Shown: in pieces, positions 7,635 through 17,238 of the stretch
Position numbering within the stretch: position 1 is the stretch's first letter
Layout of the letters: the number at the start of each line of letters is the position of its first letter
Assembly: GCA_964344055.1 (NCBI GenBank)
Contig: CAYFLT010000005.1
Span: 1-64,000, forward strand
Length of the DNA stretch: 64,000 nt
Direction: 5' to 3'
Origin: OFTM10 sp964344055
GTDB taxonomy: Bacteria > Actinomycetota > Acidimicrobiia > Acidimicrobiales > Aldehydirespiratoraceae
The notes under the pieces: model-generated
The model's input: the letters and a program-made list of their open reading frames with translations, nothing else
The model's database searches: none
What the model was told of the DNA's origin: nothing
Translations under genes and position numbers: made by a program

Positions 7635-9609
7635 ATGTCCTACTTCGACCGCGGGCTGTTCGCTCCTCTTCTCGCCGCGATCGCGGCCGCGGTAGCCGTG
7701 GTTGCGCTCCTGGTCGGCGACTCGACCGATTCCGATCCGGTCGCGACGCTGCGCGAGCTGCTCGAGGACGACCGAACGCTGGATGGCACCGGCAACAACG
7801 TCGCCGACCCGAGTCGCGGCGCTGCCCATCAGCCTTTCGCTCGGGTGGCTGCGGCCTCCTATGTCGACGGAATCAGCGAGATCGACCCCGATCGCCCCGC
7901 CGAGCGGTATCTGTCGAATCGGGTGTTCAACGACACCAATCTCGACCTCTTCTCCGAGAACGGGATCAGCCACTGGGGCTTCGTGTGGGGCCAGTTCATC
8001 GATCACACCATCAGTCTCAGCGAGGCGGGCGGTGACGGGGACGACAACCCCATCAACGACTTCGGCCTCGACGGCATCATCGCGATGCGATGGGATGCCG
8101 AGGATCCACTGGAGCTGTCTCCGAACTCTCAGGGCATCGCCCACACGTTCCGATCCGTCACCGTCGATGGCACCGGAGCGGGCTCGGGTGCGCCGGCCGA
8201 ACAGATCAACAAGCTGAACTCCTACATCGACGCATTGAATGTCTACGGCGGCACCGCGGCCCGGCTCGATTGGCTACGGGAGGGCCCCGCCGACGGAGAT
8301 CCGACGAACAACTCGGCCACGTTGCTGATGGACGACGGCTATCTCCCCACGTTCCAGTCGCGCCCGGGCGTCGACACGCCCCACATGGACCTCCCTGGCC
8401 GCCTCCGCTACGACGCCAGCCCGGCGATCGTCGCCGGCGACGAGCGAGCGAACGAGAACCTCGCCCTGACCGCGGTGCACACCCTGTTCGTGCGTGAGCA
8501 CAACCGGGTGGTGGCGCTGCTTCCGGACTCGCTCGATGCCGAGACCAAGTTCGCCATCGCCCGCCGGGTCGTGGCGGCGACCGAGCAGTACATCACCTAC
8601 GAGGNNNNNNNNNNNNNNNNNNNNNNNNNNCGGTGACTACGGCGGGTACGACCCCTCGGTCGATGCCACGATCACCAACGAGTTCGCCACGGTCGGTTTC
8701 CGCGCTCACAGCCAGATCCCGGACACGGTGGTGGCAGAGGTCCCCGCCAGCCAGATGACCGATGATCTCCTCGACCGGTTCGCCGACGAAGGTGTGTGGG
8801 TCGAGGACCTCGGCGCCACCTTCCGAGTGACAGTCCCCCACAACGTGGGCTTCGCGAATCCCGGCCTCCTCGTGGACATCGGCGTCGGGAACGTCGCGGC
8901 GGGGTTGGCCCGCGAAGTCCAGCGCGCTAACGACGAGCTGATCGACGATCAGATGAGAACCATCCTGTTCCAGATTCCGGACCCGCTCGTCGAGGACCCG
9001 CTTGGGTGCTTCGAGGAGGGGAACATCGACGCCTGCTTCCTCAAGGTGATCGACCTCGGCCTCTTGGATGTCTTTCGGGCACATGACCACGGCATCCCTG
9101 GATACAACGATCTCCGCGAGGCCTACGGTCTGGGCCGTGTGGCCTCCTTCACCGAGCTGACAGGTGAAGACTCCGAGCAGTTGCCGGACGGCTTGACGAT
9201 CGACGACCCGCGCATTCTCGATGTGGTCGCGCTGTTCGACTCGACGGGCAAGGAATTGACGTCCGGGGTCGAGGGTCTTCCCGTCGCGGTGGAACGCAGG
9301 TCGACGCTCGCCGCTCGTCTGGCTGCGATCTTCCCCAGCGTCGACGGTGTGGACGCCTTCACCGGCATGGTCTCCGAGCATCACGTTCCGGGCACCGAGT
9401 TCGGCGAGCTGCAGCTTGCGATCTGGACCCACCAGTTCCGCGCCCTGCGTGATGGTGATCGCTTCTTCTATGGCAACGACCCGGCCTTGGACCTGATCCT
9501 CGAGCTGTACGGCATCGACTACCGGCGCACCCTCGGTGAGGTGATCGTGGACAACACCGCGCTGACCCGGGCGGACCTGCCGTCGTCGGCGTTTCTCGTC
9601 GACCGCTGA
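7635..9609 (+). CDS. Animal-type haem peroxidase family protein (interrupted by assembly gap)
   Basis: The gene is broken by a 26-N gap at 8605-8630, with the frame shifted by one across it, so the true gap length differs from 26. Total length is about 655 aa. An N-terminal hydrophobic segment (about 8-28) suggests export or membrane anchoring. The distal-side haem motif W-G-Q-F-I-D-H-T is near residue 117, V-R-E-H-N-R-V precedes the gap, and G-F-R-A-H-S-Q-I holds the proximal His in the bacterial variant lacking the usual Gly. These are the hallmarks of bacterial cyclooxygenase/peroxidase-superfamily proteins that use H2O2. TAGCCT at 7617-7622 is a candidate -10. The biological substrate is unknown. 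Confidence 0.85.
8605..8630. other. Assembly gap (26 N) inside haem peroxidase gene
   Basis: A run of 26 undetermined bases. The flanking reading frames are offset by one base, so the real gap should be 25, 28 or another length that restores frame. The missing residues lie just before the proximal-His region. Confidence 0.95.
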
Positions 9610-9660
9610 GCGATCGGTCGTGGCTGCGGCCCACGGCATCGGGTCTGCCATGATCGCCTG

Positions 9661-10728
9661 ATGTCGCGAACGATGACCGCTGCCGTGACCCTCGGAAACG
9701 GCGGCTTCGAGATGATCGAGGTCCGGCAGGTGCCGGTTCCGTCGCCCGCGCCCGGCGAGGTTCGGGTGAAGGTGCTGGCGGCGGGAATGAACAACACCGA
9801 GATCAACACGCGGCTCGGCTGGTACTCGTCGACGGTCACGGGCTCCACCGATGATGCGGCTGTCGAGGCAGCCGGCGCAGCTGTCGAAGTCGAGCGTGCC
9901 GACGGCGGCTGGAACGAGGCCACACCCTGGCCACTGATCCAGGGGACCGACTGCTGCGGCATCGTCGACGAGCTCGGGGAGGGCTCCGATCCCGGCCTGC
10001 TGGGTCGTCGGATCCTGATCCGATCCTGTATGCGCCCCCACGGGTTCGAGTCGGTCGAGAATCTCTGGATGGCGTCGGACTTCGACGGTGCGTTCGCCGA
10101 ATACGTGGTCGTGCCGGCCACGGAGGTGTTCCCCGTCGAGTGCGACTGGTCCGATGTCGAACTCGGGGCCATCCCGTGCGCGTACGGGACCGCAGAGAAC
10201 ATGATCCATCGTGCCGGCGTCGGTCCGGGTGACCGGGTACTGGTGACCGGAGCGTCAGGTGGGACCGGATCGGCTTCGGTCCAGCTCGCCCGCCGCCGGG
10301 GAGCCCATGTCGTGGCGATGGCGTCGCCCGCCAAGATGGACGCGGTACTCGCACTCGGCGCTCACGAGTGCATCGAGCGGGGAGACGTGCCCGAGGCGCA
10401 ATCGTTCGACGTCGTGGTCGACAACGTCGCCGGACCGGGCTTCCCAGATGCCATCGAGGCGATCAGGCGGGGAGGCCGCTACGTCTCGTCGGGTGCGATC
10501 GGGGGACCCCTGGTCGAGCTCGACATGCGGACCTTCTACCTGCGGGACCTTCAGCTGATCGGCTGCACCGCCTGGGACGAGCCGGTCTTCCCCGACCTCG
10601 TCGGCTACATCGAGCGGGGCGAGATCCGGCCGGTTGTGGCGAGGACCTTTCCCCTCGCCGACATCGTCGTGGCCCAACAGGAGTTTCTCGAAAAGGACCA
10701 CGTCGGCAAGTTCGTCCTGATCCCCTGA
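9661..10728 (+). CDS. Zinc-type medium-chain dehydrogenase/reductase (MDR)
   Basis: 355 aa. The GroES-like N-terminal domain contains A-A-G-M-N-N-T-E-I-N-T and I-Q-G-T-D-C-C-G-I-V, and a cofactor domain has V-T-G-A-S-G-G-T-G-S-A-S-V-Q-L-A, the NADP(H)-binding fingerprint of quinone-oxidoreductase-like MDR enzymes. The K-F-V-L-I-P ending is typical. Acidic and Ala-rich sequence at about residues 62-85 is an insertion relative to short family members. It lies 51 nt after the haem peroxidase gene on the same strand. The substrate is not predictable. Confidence 0.85.
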   Translation: MSRTMTAAVTLGNGGFEMIEVRQVPVPSPAPGEVRVKVLAAGMNNTEINTRLGWYSSTVTGSTDDAAVEAAGAAVEVERADGGWNEATPWPLIQGTDCCGIVDELGEGSDPGLLGRRILIRSCMRPHGFESVENLWMASDFDGAFAEYVVVPATEVFPVECDWSDVELGAIPCAYGTAENMIHRAGVGPGDRVLVTGASGGTGSASVQLARRRGAHVVAMASPAKMDAVLALGAHECIERGDVPEAQSFDVVVDNVAGPGFPDAIEAIRRGGRYVSSGAIGGPLVELDMRTFYLRDLQLIGCTAWDEPVFPDLVGYIERGEIRPVVARTFPLADIVVAQQEFLEKDHVGKFVLIP

Positions 10729-10773
10729 CGCGGATCGTCCACCCGTCTTCTCATTGGACCGGCGGGCGGGGCG

Positions 10774-10779
10774 TAGCCT
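10774..10779 (+). promoter_or_regulatory. -10 hexamer TAGCCT of a leaderless GNAT gene
   Basis: TAGCCT ends 7 nt before the ATG at 10787, with no Shine-Dalgarno between. It fits a transcript starting at or next to the start codon. Confidence 0.5.
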
Positions 10780-10786
10780 CTGGCGC

Positions 10787-11734
10787 ATGGGACCGTTACG
10801 TGAGGGGCATCGGGCTGGACTGGAGTACCTGGAGACTGCCTCCCTTCTGTTGCAGCGGATCCGCGCGTCCCATCCCACGCGGGGCCTGTTCGAAGCTGCG
10901 GATCTGCAGTGGTGGTGGAGCCTCGAGCGCTCAACCGACGTGATCCCACAGTTGTTCTGGTTCGACGAAGACGGCCTCCCTGCCGCCGGGGTGATCGCCA
11001 CCGACTGGGGTGGTGACGTGGCGCTCGCGCCGATGGTCATGCCCGACGCACCGGCCGACTGGATCGCCCATGTCCTCGAGCGAGGGCTCCTTCACGCCGG
11101 CGAGTGTGGGTTCACCGCCGTCGACCTCGAGGTCGACCGAACCGACGACGTCATGCGAGATCTGCTCACCGGCCACGGCTTCACGTGTGATGAGGACGGC
11201 CGGGGTGACACCGCGAGTGTGTCGGTGGTCGAGGCCTGGCTCGATGCGGACAAGCGTCCGCGTCTCAGTCCGCTGCGTGAGGGCTACCGGCTGTCGAGCC
11301 GGGTCGACACCGCCGGGGGTCCGTACCACAACCTTCGAGGCAGCCCCGACATCGAGCCGCGACTGCTCCAGACCTCGCTGTATCGCCCCGATCTCGACCT
11401 CGTGATTCACGACCGCGATGGGAACGCCGCCGCCTACGGACTCTTCTGGATGGATCCGACGACCTCGACGGGTGTGGTCGAACCCATGCGCACCACCGAG
11501 GGGCATCAGCGCCGCGGCCTCGCCCGCCACGTGCTCACCGTCGGCGTCGATCGGCTCGCTTCGGCGGGCGCCGAGCGCATCAAGCTGGTGTTCGAGCCGG
11601 ACAATCGGGCGGCAGCAGACCTCTACCTCCCCATCGGTTTCGAGGCGGTGAAGGAGACGGTCGTCTACTCGGGCAGCCTCGTAGTGGATCTACAGTCGAC
11701 CGGAGATGTCCCGAGGGGAGCGCAACATGGGTGA
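10787..11734 (+). CDS. GNAT family N-acetyltransferase (tandem-domain)
   Basis: 315 aa. The C-terminal half has the acetyl-CoA-binding GNAT motif T-T-E-G-H-Q-R-R-G-L-A-R-H-V-L and the following D-N-R-A-A-A-D-L-Y-L-P-I-G-F segment. The N-terminal ~150 residues have the size of a second, degenerate GNAT domain. The protein is cytoplasmic. Start ATG 10787 was chosen because a -10-like TAGCCT lies 7 nt upstream. It ends within the leader of the DDAH-like gene, so the two are probably co-transcribed. The acceptor substrate is unknown. Confidence 0.82.
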   Translation: MGPLREGHRAGLEYLETASLLLQRIRASHPTRGLFEAADLQWWWSLERSTDVIPQLFWFDEDGLPAAGVIATDWGGDVALAPMVMPDAPADWIAHVLERGLLHAGECGFTAVDLEVDRTDDVMRDLLTGHGFTCDEDGRGDTASVSVVEAWLDADKRPRLSPLREGYRLSSRVDTAGGPYHNLRGSPDIEPRLLQTSLYRPDLDLVIHDRDGNAAAYGLFWMDPTTSTGVVEPMRTTEGHQRRGLARHVLTVGVDRLASAGAERIKLVFEPDNRAAADLYLPIGFEAVKETVVYSGSLVVDLQSTGDVPRGAQHG

Positions 11735-12695
11735 CGAAATAGCCAACCCCCACACGATGTCGGCCGCCTACGGCGGGTCGGGCTGGACGGCTCGGCCGGG
11801 CCCTCACCAGTCGGAACTCGGCACCCTCTGGCGGGATTGCGGCATCGATTCGGAATGGCGCGATCTCAGAAGCGTCCTGCTGCACGAGCCCGGAGACGAA
11901 CTCGAGGTGCCGGCCAGTGCGGCCGATGAGGCCCTGCTGCTTGCGCCCGTCGACGTGGCAAAAGCCAGGGATGAGCACGCCGCTCTGGCCGAGACCTACC
12001 GATCACTCGGCGTGGAGACGGTCCAGGTCCAGCCGGCGGCGAGACCTTCGGTCAATCAGATGTTCTGCGCGGACCTCTTCGTGATGAGCCCACAAGGTGC
12101 GATCCTCGCTCGGCCTGCTTCGGCGGCGCGGGCGGGAGAGGAAGTGCCCGTCGCGCGTCGCCTCGCCGACATCGGAGTGCCGATCCTGCGAACCCTGACG
12201 GGGACCGCCGTATTCGAGGGTGCCGACCTGATGTGGCTCGACGAGCGCACAGCCGTCGTCGGCCGGGGTCCGCGCACCAATCAGGCGGCGATCGACCAGA
12301 TCTCCGCGACGCTGGAGGAGATCGGGTGCAGCGTGCTGGCAGTCGATCTACCGGTGGGGACCATGCACCTGATGGGGATGCTGCGGATCGTGGACGCGGA
12401 CCTGGCGGTGTGCTGGCAGCGACGCACCCCCCACGCTGCGGTCGTCGCCCTCCGAGAGCGCGGGTTCGACATCTCGTTCGTGCCCGAGACCGAAGGTTCG
12501 GAACAGACCCGGGCCATCAACTTCGTGACGCTCGGCCCTCGGCGAATCCTGATGGTGGATGGCCTGGCGGTGGCGAGGCGGTGCTTCGAGGGTCACGGCA
12601 TCGAGTGTTGCGTCGCCTCGACCGACGAGTTGTCCAAGGCCGCGGGGAACATCGGGTGCCTCACAGGAGTGATCAGCCGGCAGAAGTCAGGCTGA
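11727..12695 (+). CDS. Arginine deiminase / dimethylarginine dimethylaminohydrolase (DDAH)-like enzyme
   Basis: 322 aa of the amidinotransferase (GME) superfamily, which hydrolyses or transfers guanidino groups. The catalytic features are visible: F-E-G-A-D (E164, D167), the active-site His in G-T-M-H-L-M-G (H214), and the nucleophile Cys in G-N-I-G-C-L-T-G (C311). Length and motif order fit DDAH or related guanidine-modifying hydrolases better than bacterial ArcA, which is about 400 aa. The ATG at 11727 follows GAGGGGAGCG and lies eight bases before the stop of the GNAT gene, so the genes overlap and are probably translationally coupled. Its 3' end overlaps the convergent monooxygenase gene by 23 nt. 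Confidence 0.82.
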   Translation: MGDEIANPHTMSAAYGGSGWTARPGPHQSELGTLWRDCGIDSEWRDLRSVLLHEPGDELEVPASAADEALLLAPVDVAKARDEHAALAETYRSLGVETVQVQPAARPSVNQMFCADLFVMSPQGAILARPASAARAGEEVPVARRLADIGVPILRTLTGTAVFEGADLMWLDERTAVVGRGPRTNQAAIDQISATLEEIGCSVLAVDLPVGTMHLMGMLRIVDADLAVCWQRRTPHAAVVALRERGFDISFVPETEGSEQTRAINFVTLGPRRILMVDGLAVARRCFEGHGIECCVASTDELSKAAGNIGCLTGVISRQKSG

Positions 12696-13692
12696 ACCCG
12701 TCGGCCAACAGATCGATCGAGCGCAGCCGCTGCTCGATCGATCTCGATGGGTGCACCGTGATCAGCTCGTCGACTTGGGCTTCGCGGGCGAAGCTGACGA
12801 GGTAGCGCGTCACGAGTTCGGTGTCACCTGCCGCGGTGTAGTGGGTCATCTGGGCGATCTCGCGACCTTGCGGCGAATCCAGGATCTCATCGGCCTCGGC
12901 GTCGGACAGCTCACGCGGAATCCGGAGGAAGCGAGCCACCCGCCGGCGCCGGACATCGAGCGCTTGATGCTCGGCGTCCTCTCGGGTGTGGTCGACGATC
13001 ACGTTGACGCCGGCGATCACGTAGGGCACGGCGAGCTGTTCGGAGGGCTCGAATCGATCCCGGTAGAGGGCAACCGCATCGAGAAGATGGCCGGGTGCAA
13101 AGTGTGAGGCGAACCCGTACGGCAGTCCGAGCTTGGCCGCCAGCTGGGCGCCGTAGAGCGACGAGCCGAGGATGTAGAGCGGGACTCCGGTCCCGCTGCC
13201 GGGGACCGCCTCGACGCCGGGCACGAGGGAGTGGTCCCCGTGGTAGGCCTGAAGTTCGAGAACGTTCTGGGGGAACTGCTCGGCCGCCATCGGGCTCACT
13301 CGCATCGCCCGCATGGTGTTGTGATCGGTGCCCGGAGCCCGGCCGAGCCCGAGATCGATTCGACCCGGATGCAGGGTGGCGAGTGTGCCGAACTGTTCGG
13401 CGATGACGAGGGGGGAGTGGTTCGGGAGCATGACGCCGCCCGCGCCGAGGCGAATCGTCGACGTCTGCGCGGCCACGTGCGCGATCAGCACGCTGGTGGC
13501 GGAGGACGCGATCGCGGCCATGTTGTGGTGCTCGGCGTACCAGATGCGGTGGTAGCCGCGTTCCTCGGCCCGCCTCGCCACCGCCACGCTGTTGGTGAAG
13601 GCCGCGGCCGGGGTCTCGTCGGAGCCGACGATGGCGAGGTCGAGGATCGACAGGGTGGGCGCGTCAGTCGGCTCGGTCACGCCGGACAGCAT
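12673..13692 (-). CDS. LLM-class flavin-dependent oxidoreductase (MsnO8-like)
   Basis: 339 aa luciferase-like monooxygenase. Diagnostic stretches are L-S-I-L-D-L-A-I-V-G, R-I-W-Y-A-E-H-H-N-M, G-A-G-G-V-M-L-P-N-H-S-P-L-V-I-A-E-Q-F and I-D-L-G-L-G-R-A-P-G-T-D, the pattern of the MsnO8/YhbW subgroup that uses reduced FMN. Four other members of the wider superfamily or of nitronate-type flavoproteins occur in the window. It is convergent with, and overlaps, the DDAH-like gene. The physiological substrate is unknown. Confidence 0.87.
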   Translation of the reverse strand: MLSGVTEPTDAPTLSILDLAIVGSDETPAAAFTNSVAVARRAEERGYHRIWYAEHHNMAAIASSATSVLIAHVAAQTSTIRLGAGGVMLPNHSPLVIAEQFGTLATLHPGRIDLGLGRAPGTDHNTMRAMRVSPMAAEQFPQNVLELQAYHGDHSLVPGVEAVPGSGTGVPLYILGSSLYGAQLAAKLGLPYGFASHFAPGHLLDAVALYRDRFEPSEQLAVPYVIAGVNVIVDHTREDAEHQALDVRRRRVARFLRIPRELSDAEADEILDSPQGREIAQMTHYTAAGDTELVTRYLVSFAREAQVDELITVHPSRSIEQRLRSIDLLADGFSLTSAG

Positions 13693-13727
13693 GCCGGATT
13701 CGGACCGCGTGGCCCTGATCCAGCGGT

Positions 13728-14921
13728 TCAGCCCGGTGGTGAGCCGATCACGCCGTCCCGAACCAGCTGCTCGATCCGGCTCTCGGGGTAGCCGAGTTCG
13801 CGGAGGATCTCGGCGTTGTTCCCACCGAGGGTGGGAGGGCCGAACGAAGGAGCGAATGGTTCATCGTCGACGAGGTATCCAGCCGTGGTGACCCGAGTAC
13901 AGCCGGCCTCGCTGTCGACGTCGACCAGGAGCCGGCGGGCGTCCGGTTGACCGGTGTCGAGGACCTCATCGGGCGACCGGGCGCCACCGCCGACTGTGTC
14001 GGTTCTGTGGAACACATCGTCCCAGTGGGCGCTGTCGTGTTCGCGGATGCGTCGCTCGGCTACGGCGTCGATCTCCTCGGTCCGAGCGATGATCTCCCGG
14101 GTCGGCAACTCGGCGAGTTCGTCGAGTCCGAGGGCACGGAGAATGCTTCGCCAGTGGCGGGGCCGGTAGCCGGCGAGCATGAGGTAGCCATCGGCGGTCT
14201 CGTAGCGGCCGAGCAACAGGCCGTCGCGGTTGGCCGCCGGAGGTGGGGGAGTACCAGTCGTCGCCGCGATGTGGGTGTTCCGGTTGACGAGGAGCATTGC
14301 CACGTCCTGCATCGCGACGTCGATGTGGTGCCCGGTTCCCGACTGCTGACGCATGAGAACCGCGGCCAGGATCGCGGATGTGGCGTGCATGCCGGCGGCG
14401 TAGTCAAGGACCGGGCCGCCGGTGCGGAGGGGCCCGTCGCCCCGGACGCTCAGGCTCATGTAGCCCGAGGTGGCCTGCACCACGTCGTCGAAGCCCGGCC
14501 GATCGGCATGGGGTCCGTTGCGACCGAATGCTGAGATTGAGGCGTAGATGATGCGGGGGTTGCGGGCCGCCACCGCCTCGTAGCCGAGCCCGAGTCGTTC
14601 GATCGTCGAAGGACGGTAGTTCTCGATGAGGACGTCGGCGTCGTCGGCCAAGCGGGACACGATCTCGAGGCCGTCGGGCCGGCTCAGGTCCACGGCGAGG
14701 CTGCGCTTCGCGGCGTTCTGGGCGACGAATCCGGTCCCCAGGCCCATCGCGATCTGTTCCTCGGTCCCGCCCCAGGTGCGAACCATGTCTCCCCGGAGCG
14801 GTTCGACCTTCACAACATCGGCCCCGAGCAGTGCCAGCTGATAGGTGCAGTAGGGGCCGGCGAGCACATGCGTGAGGTCGAGCACCCTGAGGCCGGAGAG
14901 CGGGGCGGTTCGGTCGGACAT
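13728..14921 (-). CDS. CaiB/BaiF family CoA-transferase
   Basis: 397 aa class III (formyl-CoA transferase type) enzyme that moves CoA between carboxylic acids. Seen: L-R-V-L-D-L-T-H-V-L-A-G-P-Y-C, D-V-V-K-V-E-P-L-R-G-D, D-V-L-I-E-N-Y-R-P, and the catalytic Asp173 in P-V-L-D-Y-A-A-G-M-H-A. ATG at 14919-14921 gives the standard N-terminus; the upstream in-frame sequence is Arg/Ser-rich. It ends 35 nt from the start of the monooxygenase gene on the same strand, so the pair may be an operon. Acyl group specificity is not readable. Confidence 0.9.
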   Translation of the reverse strand: MSDRTAPLSGLRVLDLTHVLAGPYCTYQLALLGADVVKVEPLRGDMVRTWGGTEEQIAMGLGTGFVAQNAAKRSLAVDLSRPDGLEIVSRLADDADVLIENYRPSTIERLGLGYEAVAARNPRIIYASISAFGRNGPHADRPGFDDVVQATSGYMSLSVRGDGPLRTGGPVLDYAAGMHATSAILAAVLMRQQSGTGHHIDVAMQDVAMLLVNRNTHIAATTGTPPPPAANRDGLLLGRYETADGYLMLAGYRPRHWRSILRALGLDELAELPTREIIARTEEIDAVAERRIREHDSAHWDDVFHRTDTVGGGARSPDEVLDTGQPDARRLLVDVDSEAGCTRVTTAGYLVDDEPFAPSFGPPTLGGNNAEILRELGYPESRIEQLVRDGVIGSPPG

Positions 14922-14980
14922 GCTCCCATCGTGACACGATGAGTCGATGCGCATGCTCGCTCGCCGGGAACGCCGACTCC

Positions 14981-15646
14981 ATGGCCGCTGATCGGACGCC
15001 ATCCACAGCCGACTTCGGAGTGGTGCGCCTCGTCCAACTCCAGCCCCGCGGACTTCTGGTCGACCGTTCCGAAGACGGGGGACCGAAACGCTTCTACGAC
15101 GTCAGCCGTCGCATCGTCGTCGATCGACTCGACATCACCCCGAGAGGAATCGAGGCCACGCTTCCGAACGGGGAGCACGTGCTCGACGTGCATCATCTGG
15201 ATCATCCCGGCAAGGCCTACGACGACGACGACCTGGTCTGTATCGGCTTCTCCGGCCACTACGAGGCGATGCGTGGCGAGTTCGGGTCGGCCATGGTCGA
15301 TGGCGTCGCCGGGGAGAACATCGTCGTCGAGTTTCCCGACGAGGTCTGGCCGGAGGACGTCGGCGACGGGCTGACGATCGAGAACCAGACCACGGGTGAA
15401 GAGGCCCGTCTGCAGCTGACCAGGTTCGCCTCCCCCTGTGTGGGGTTCAGCCGCTTCTGTGCCGAGCAGGCCCTCCCCCCGGGCGAGGAGGTGTCGAACG
15501 CCCGGTTGGCGGAGAGCCTGAGGTTCCTCGACCGAGGGCGGCGCGGCTTCCTCTTCCTCCTCGATCCCGAGCGGGATCGGGTGACGGTCCGCCCCGGCGA
15601 TCGCGTCCTGCTCGCTGGCGGGCTCAGCCGGAGTGATGCCCCCTGA
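14981..15646 (+). CDS. MOSC-domain-like protein
   Basis: 221 aa. The central region G-V-A-G-E-N-I-V-V and the later L-T-R-F-A-S-P-C-V-G-F-S with a conserved-type Cys resemble the MOSC (molybdenum cofactor sulfurase C-terminal) beta-barrel found in YiiM/YuaD-like proteins, which handle sulfur or Mo cofactor chemistry. The match is moderate. Start ATG 14981 is a choice; an ATG at 14939 in frame would add 14 residues of poor quality. The gene is divergent from the CoA-transferase gene and overlaps the next, convergent gene by 23 nt at the 3' ends. Confidence 0.65.
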   Translation: MAADRTPSTADFGVVRLVQLQPRGLLVDRSEDGGPKRFYDVSRRIVVDRLDITPRGIEATLPNGEHVLDVHHLDHPGKAYDDDDLVCIGFSGHYEAMRGEFGSAMVDGVAGENIVVEFPDEVWPEDVGDGLTIENQTTGEEARLQLTRFASPCVGFSRFCAEQALPPGEEVSNARLAESLRFLDRGRRGFLFLLDPERDRVTVRPGDRVLLAGGLSRSDAP

Positions 15647-16598
15647 GGAACTCGATGCGGCTGCGCAAGGCGGTGTTGTCCTTCGCACTCCACGGGAACC
15701 GTTCCTGTTTCGGAACGAGTTCGGAGTCGAGGAACTCGAGGGCCTGATCCGCCCCTCGGCAGTGCCAGATCAGGGCGCAGTGGAGTGGATCGGCGATGTA
15801 GAACGCCGGCGAGTCGGGACGTCCCTCGGCGACGTCGAGGAGTCCGGCACAGGACCGGACGGCGGGCAGGTCGAGGTAGGGCCGACCGGCAATTGCCCAG
15901 GCCTGCTCGATGGCGACACTGGATGCGGCCGGCTCTTCGACCGGCCAGAACCGCTGGTCCCCGGCCAGCAGCCCGAGGGGTCGGCCGAGATGGTTGTGGG
16001 GGAACCGGCTGACGTCGTCGAAGGGATCGTCGAGGTCGAAGAAGGCGGTGATCGCCGGCAGCACGAGACCGAGGCGGACGCCGATGCCGCTCCAGATCAT
16101 CGGAGCGCTTCCCTGCCATCCCACGACCTGAATCACGTCGTCGACGGGTCGAGCCAGGAGCCACCGATCGCGGTGCTCGAATCCGTCGGCGGTCAGGACC
16201 TCGTTGACACCCGCAGCGATCTCGTCGCGGCCGGATTCGAGGCGCGGGACGACACGTTCCGCGAGGTCCGCCACAGCCTCGACCGGGGCCGGTGTCCCCT
16301 CGGTCCAGGTCTCGAGGCCGGTGAGGCGGAACAGCTCTGTGAGACACGATCGCGTCGCCATCCGGAAGGCGATCTCGCTCGAGTCGATCACATGCTGGCG
16401 AGCATCGAGCACCGTGACCCGGAACCCACCGACCGGGGGCCGGTCGTCGCTCTCGGCGGCGGCATCGGCGATGCCCGCGAGCACCCCGGGCGTGTACTCG
16501 ATCGGCAGTTCCTCGCCATCCACGAGATTCTCGACCAATACCCCTGTGTGGCCCGGGAGCGGCGTGACGTGGAGCGTGATGAGGGCGTAGAGACTCAT
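15624..16598 (-). CDS. Conserved hypothetical protein
   Basis: 324 aa, soluble, no signal peptide or recognisable motif. Notable segments are S-L-Y-A-L-I-T-L-H-V-T-P-L-P-G-H-T-G at the N-terminus, W-Q-G-S-A-P-M-I-W-S-G-I-G-V-R-L-G and A-L-I-W-H-C-R-G near the C-terminus. Third-position G/C bias is strong and continuous, so it is a real gene. The ATG at 16596-16598 was chosen because the long in-frame extension upstream is low-quality sequence running antisense to the ACT-like gene. No function is proposed. Confidence 0.6.
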   Translation of the reverse strand: MSLYALITLHVTPLPGHTGVLVENLVDGEELPIEYTPGVLAGIADAAAESDDRPPVGGFRVTVLDARQHVIDSSEIAFRMATRSCLTELFRLTGLETWTEGTPAPVEAVADLAERVVPRLESGRDEIAAGVNEVLTADGFEHRDRWLLARPVDDVIQVVGWQGSAPMIWSGIGVRLGLVLPAITAFFDLDDPFDDVSRFPHNHLGRPLGLLAGDQRFWPVEEPAASSVAIEQAWAIAGRPYLDLPAVRSCAGLLDVAEGRPDSPAFYIADPLHCALIWHCRGADQALEFLDSELVPKQERFPWSAKDNTALRSRIEFLRGHHSG

Positions 16599-16765
16599 CC
16601 CGCCGGTCTGGCGCTTGAACTCCGCGGTGTGCGTTCGTGCCGTGGCGGGGGTCGTCGCCGGCGCTGGTCCGTCGCCGCTGCACCACACCGAAGCTCCTAC
16701 GGCCAGCGCGGTCGGCGAAGAGTCGGATGCTTCCACCCCGCCAATCGAAGCAGAGCCGGCTGCAG

Positions 16766-16771
16766 TAGCGT
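16766..16771 (+). promoter_or_regulatory. -10 hexamer TAGCGT of a leaderless ACT-like gene
   Basis: TAGCGT ends 7 nt before the GTG at 16779. No Shine-Dalgarno lies between, consistent with a leaderless transcript. Confidence 0.5.
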
Positions 16772-16778
16772 CGCATCC

Positions 16779-17171
16779 GTGCCCGGAGAGACCGACCTCC
16801 AGACCATGCTCGACTCCCTGACCGTTTCGCGACGAGATGGATCCTTCGTGGTCACGACCATCGATCAGGTCATCTCGGTCGGTGAGGGAGTACACGCGGT
16901 CCTGGTCGAGGACGAGGGCGTCACCGTGGTGTGTGATCGGGAGATCGCGGAAGGACGGGGGTGGGCCTACGAGGGTGAGTTCGACTGGCTGACGCTGGAC
17001 GTCCACAGCTCGCTCGACGCGGTGGGGTTGACCGCGGCAGTGGCTGGCGCGTTGAGCGATGCCGACATCCCATGCAACGTGCTGGCCGGCTACTTCCACG
17101 ATCATCTGCTCGTGCCGATCGCCCGGGCCGACGACGCCGCCCGATGCCTCTCAGGGCTCGCTTCGCACTAG
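16779..17171 (+). CDS. ACT-domain (CASTOR/DUF2241-like) protein
   Basis: 130 aa. The second half, D-W-L-T-L-D-V-H-S-S-L-D-A-V-G-L-T-A-A-V-A-G-A-L-S-D-A-D-I-P-C-N-V (read in parts), is the beta-alpha-beta signature of ACT domains in the small CASTOR/ACT family, followed by F-H-D-H-L-L-V-P. Such proteins bind amino acids or other small ligands. GTG 16779 is taken as the start because of its -10 box 7 nt upstream. It is divergent from the hypothetical gene at 15624-16598 and precedes the TauD dioxygenase gene on the same strand. Confidence 0.7.
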   Translation: MPGETDLQTMLDSLTVSRRDGSFVVTTIDQVISVGEGVHAVLVEDEGVTVVCDREIAEGRGWAYEGEFDWLTLDVHSSLDAVGLTAAVAGALSDADIPCNVLAGYFHDHLLVPIARADDAARCLSGLASH

Positions 17172-17202
17172 GCGGCCGATCTCTGGCGACGGACCGCTGC
17201 GC

Positions 17203-17208
17203 TAGCCT
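17203..17208 (+). promoter_or_regulatory. -10 hexamer TAGCCT for TauD-like gene
   Basis: TAGCCT is followed by a short leader carrying GGAGGAG at 17227-17233, 5 nt before the ATG at 17239. Here the hexamer is about 30 nt from the start, so the transcript would have a leader and Shine-Dalgarno, unlike the leaderless neighbours. Confidence 0.4.
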
Positions 17209-17238
17209 CGAATCGATCTCCGTCCGGAGGAGCGCGTG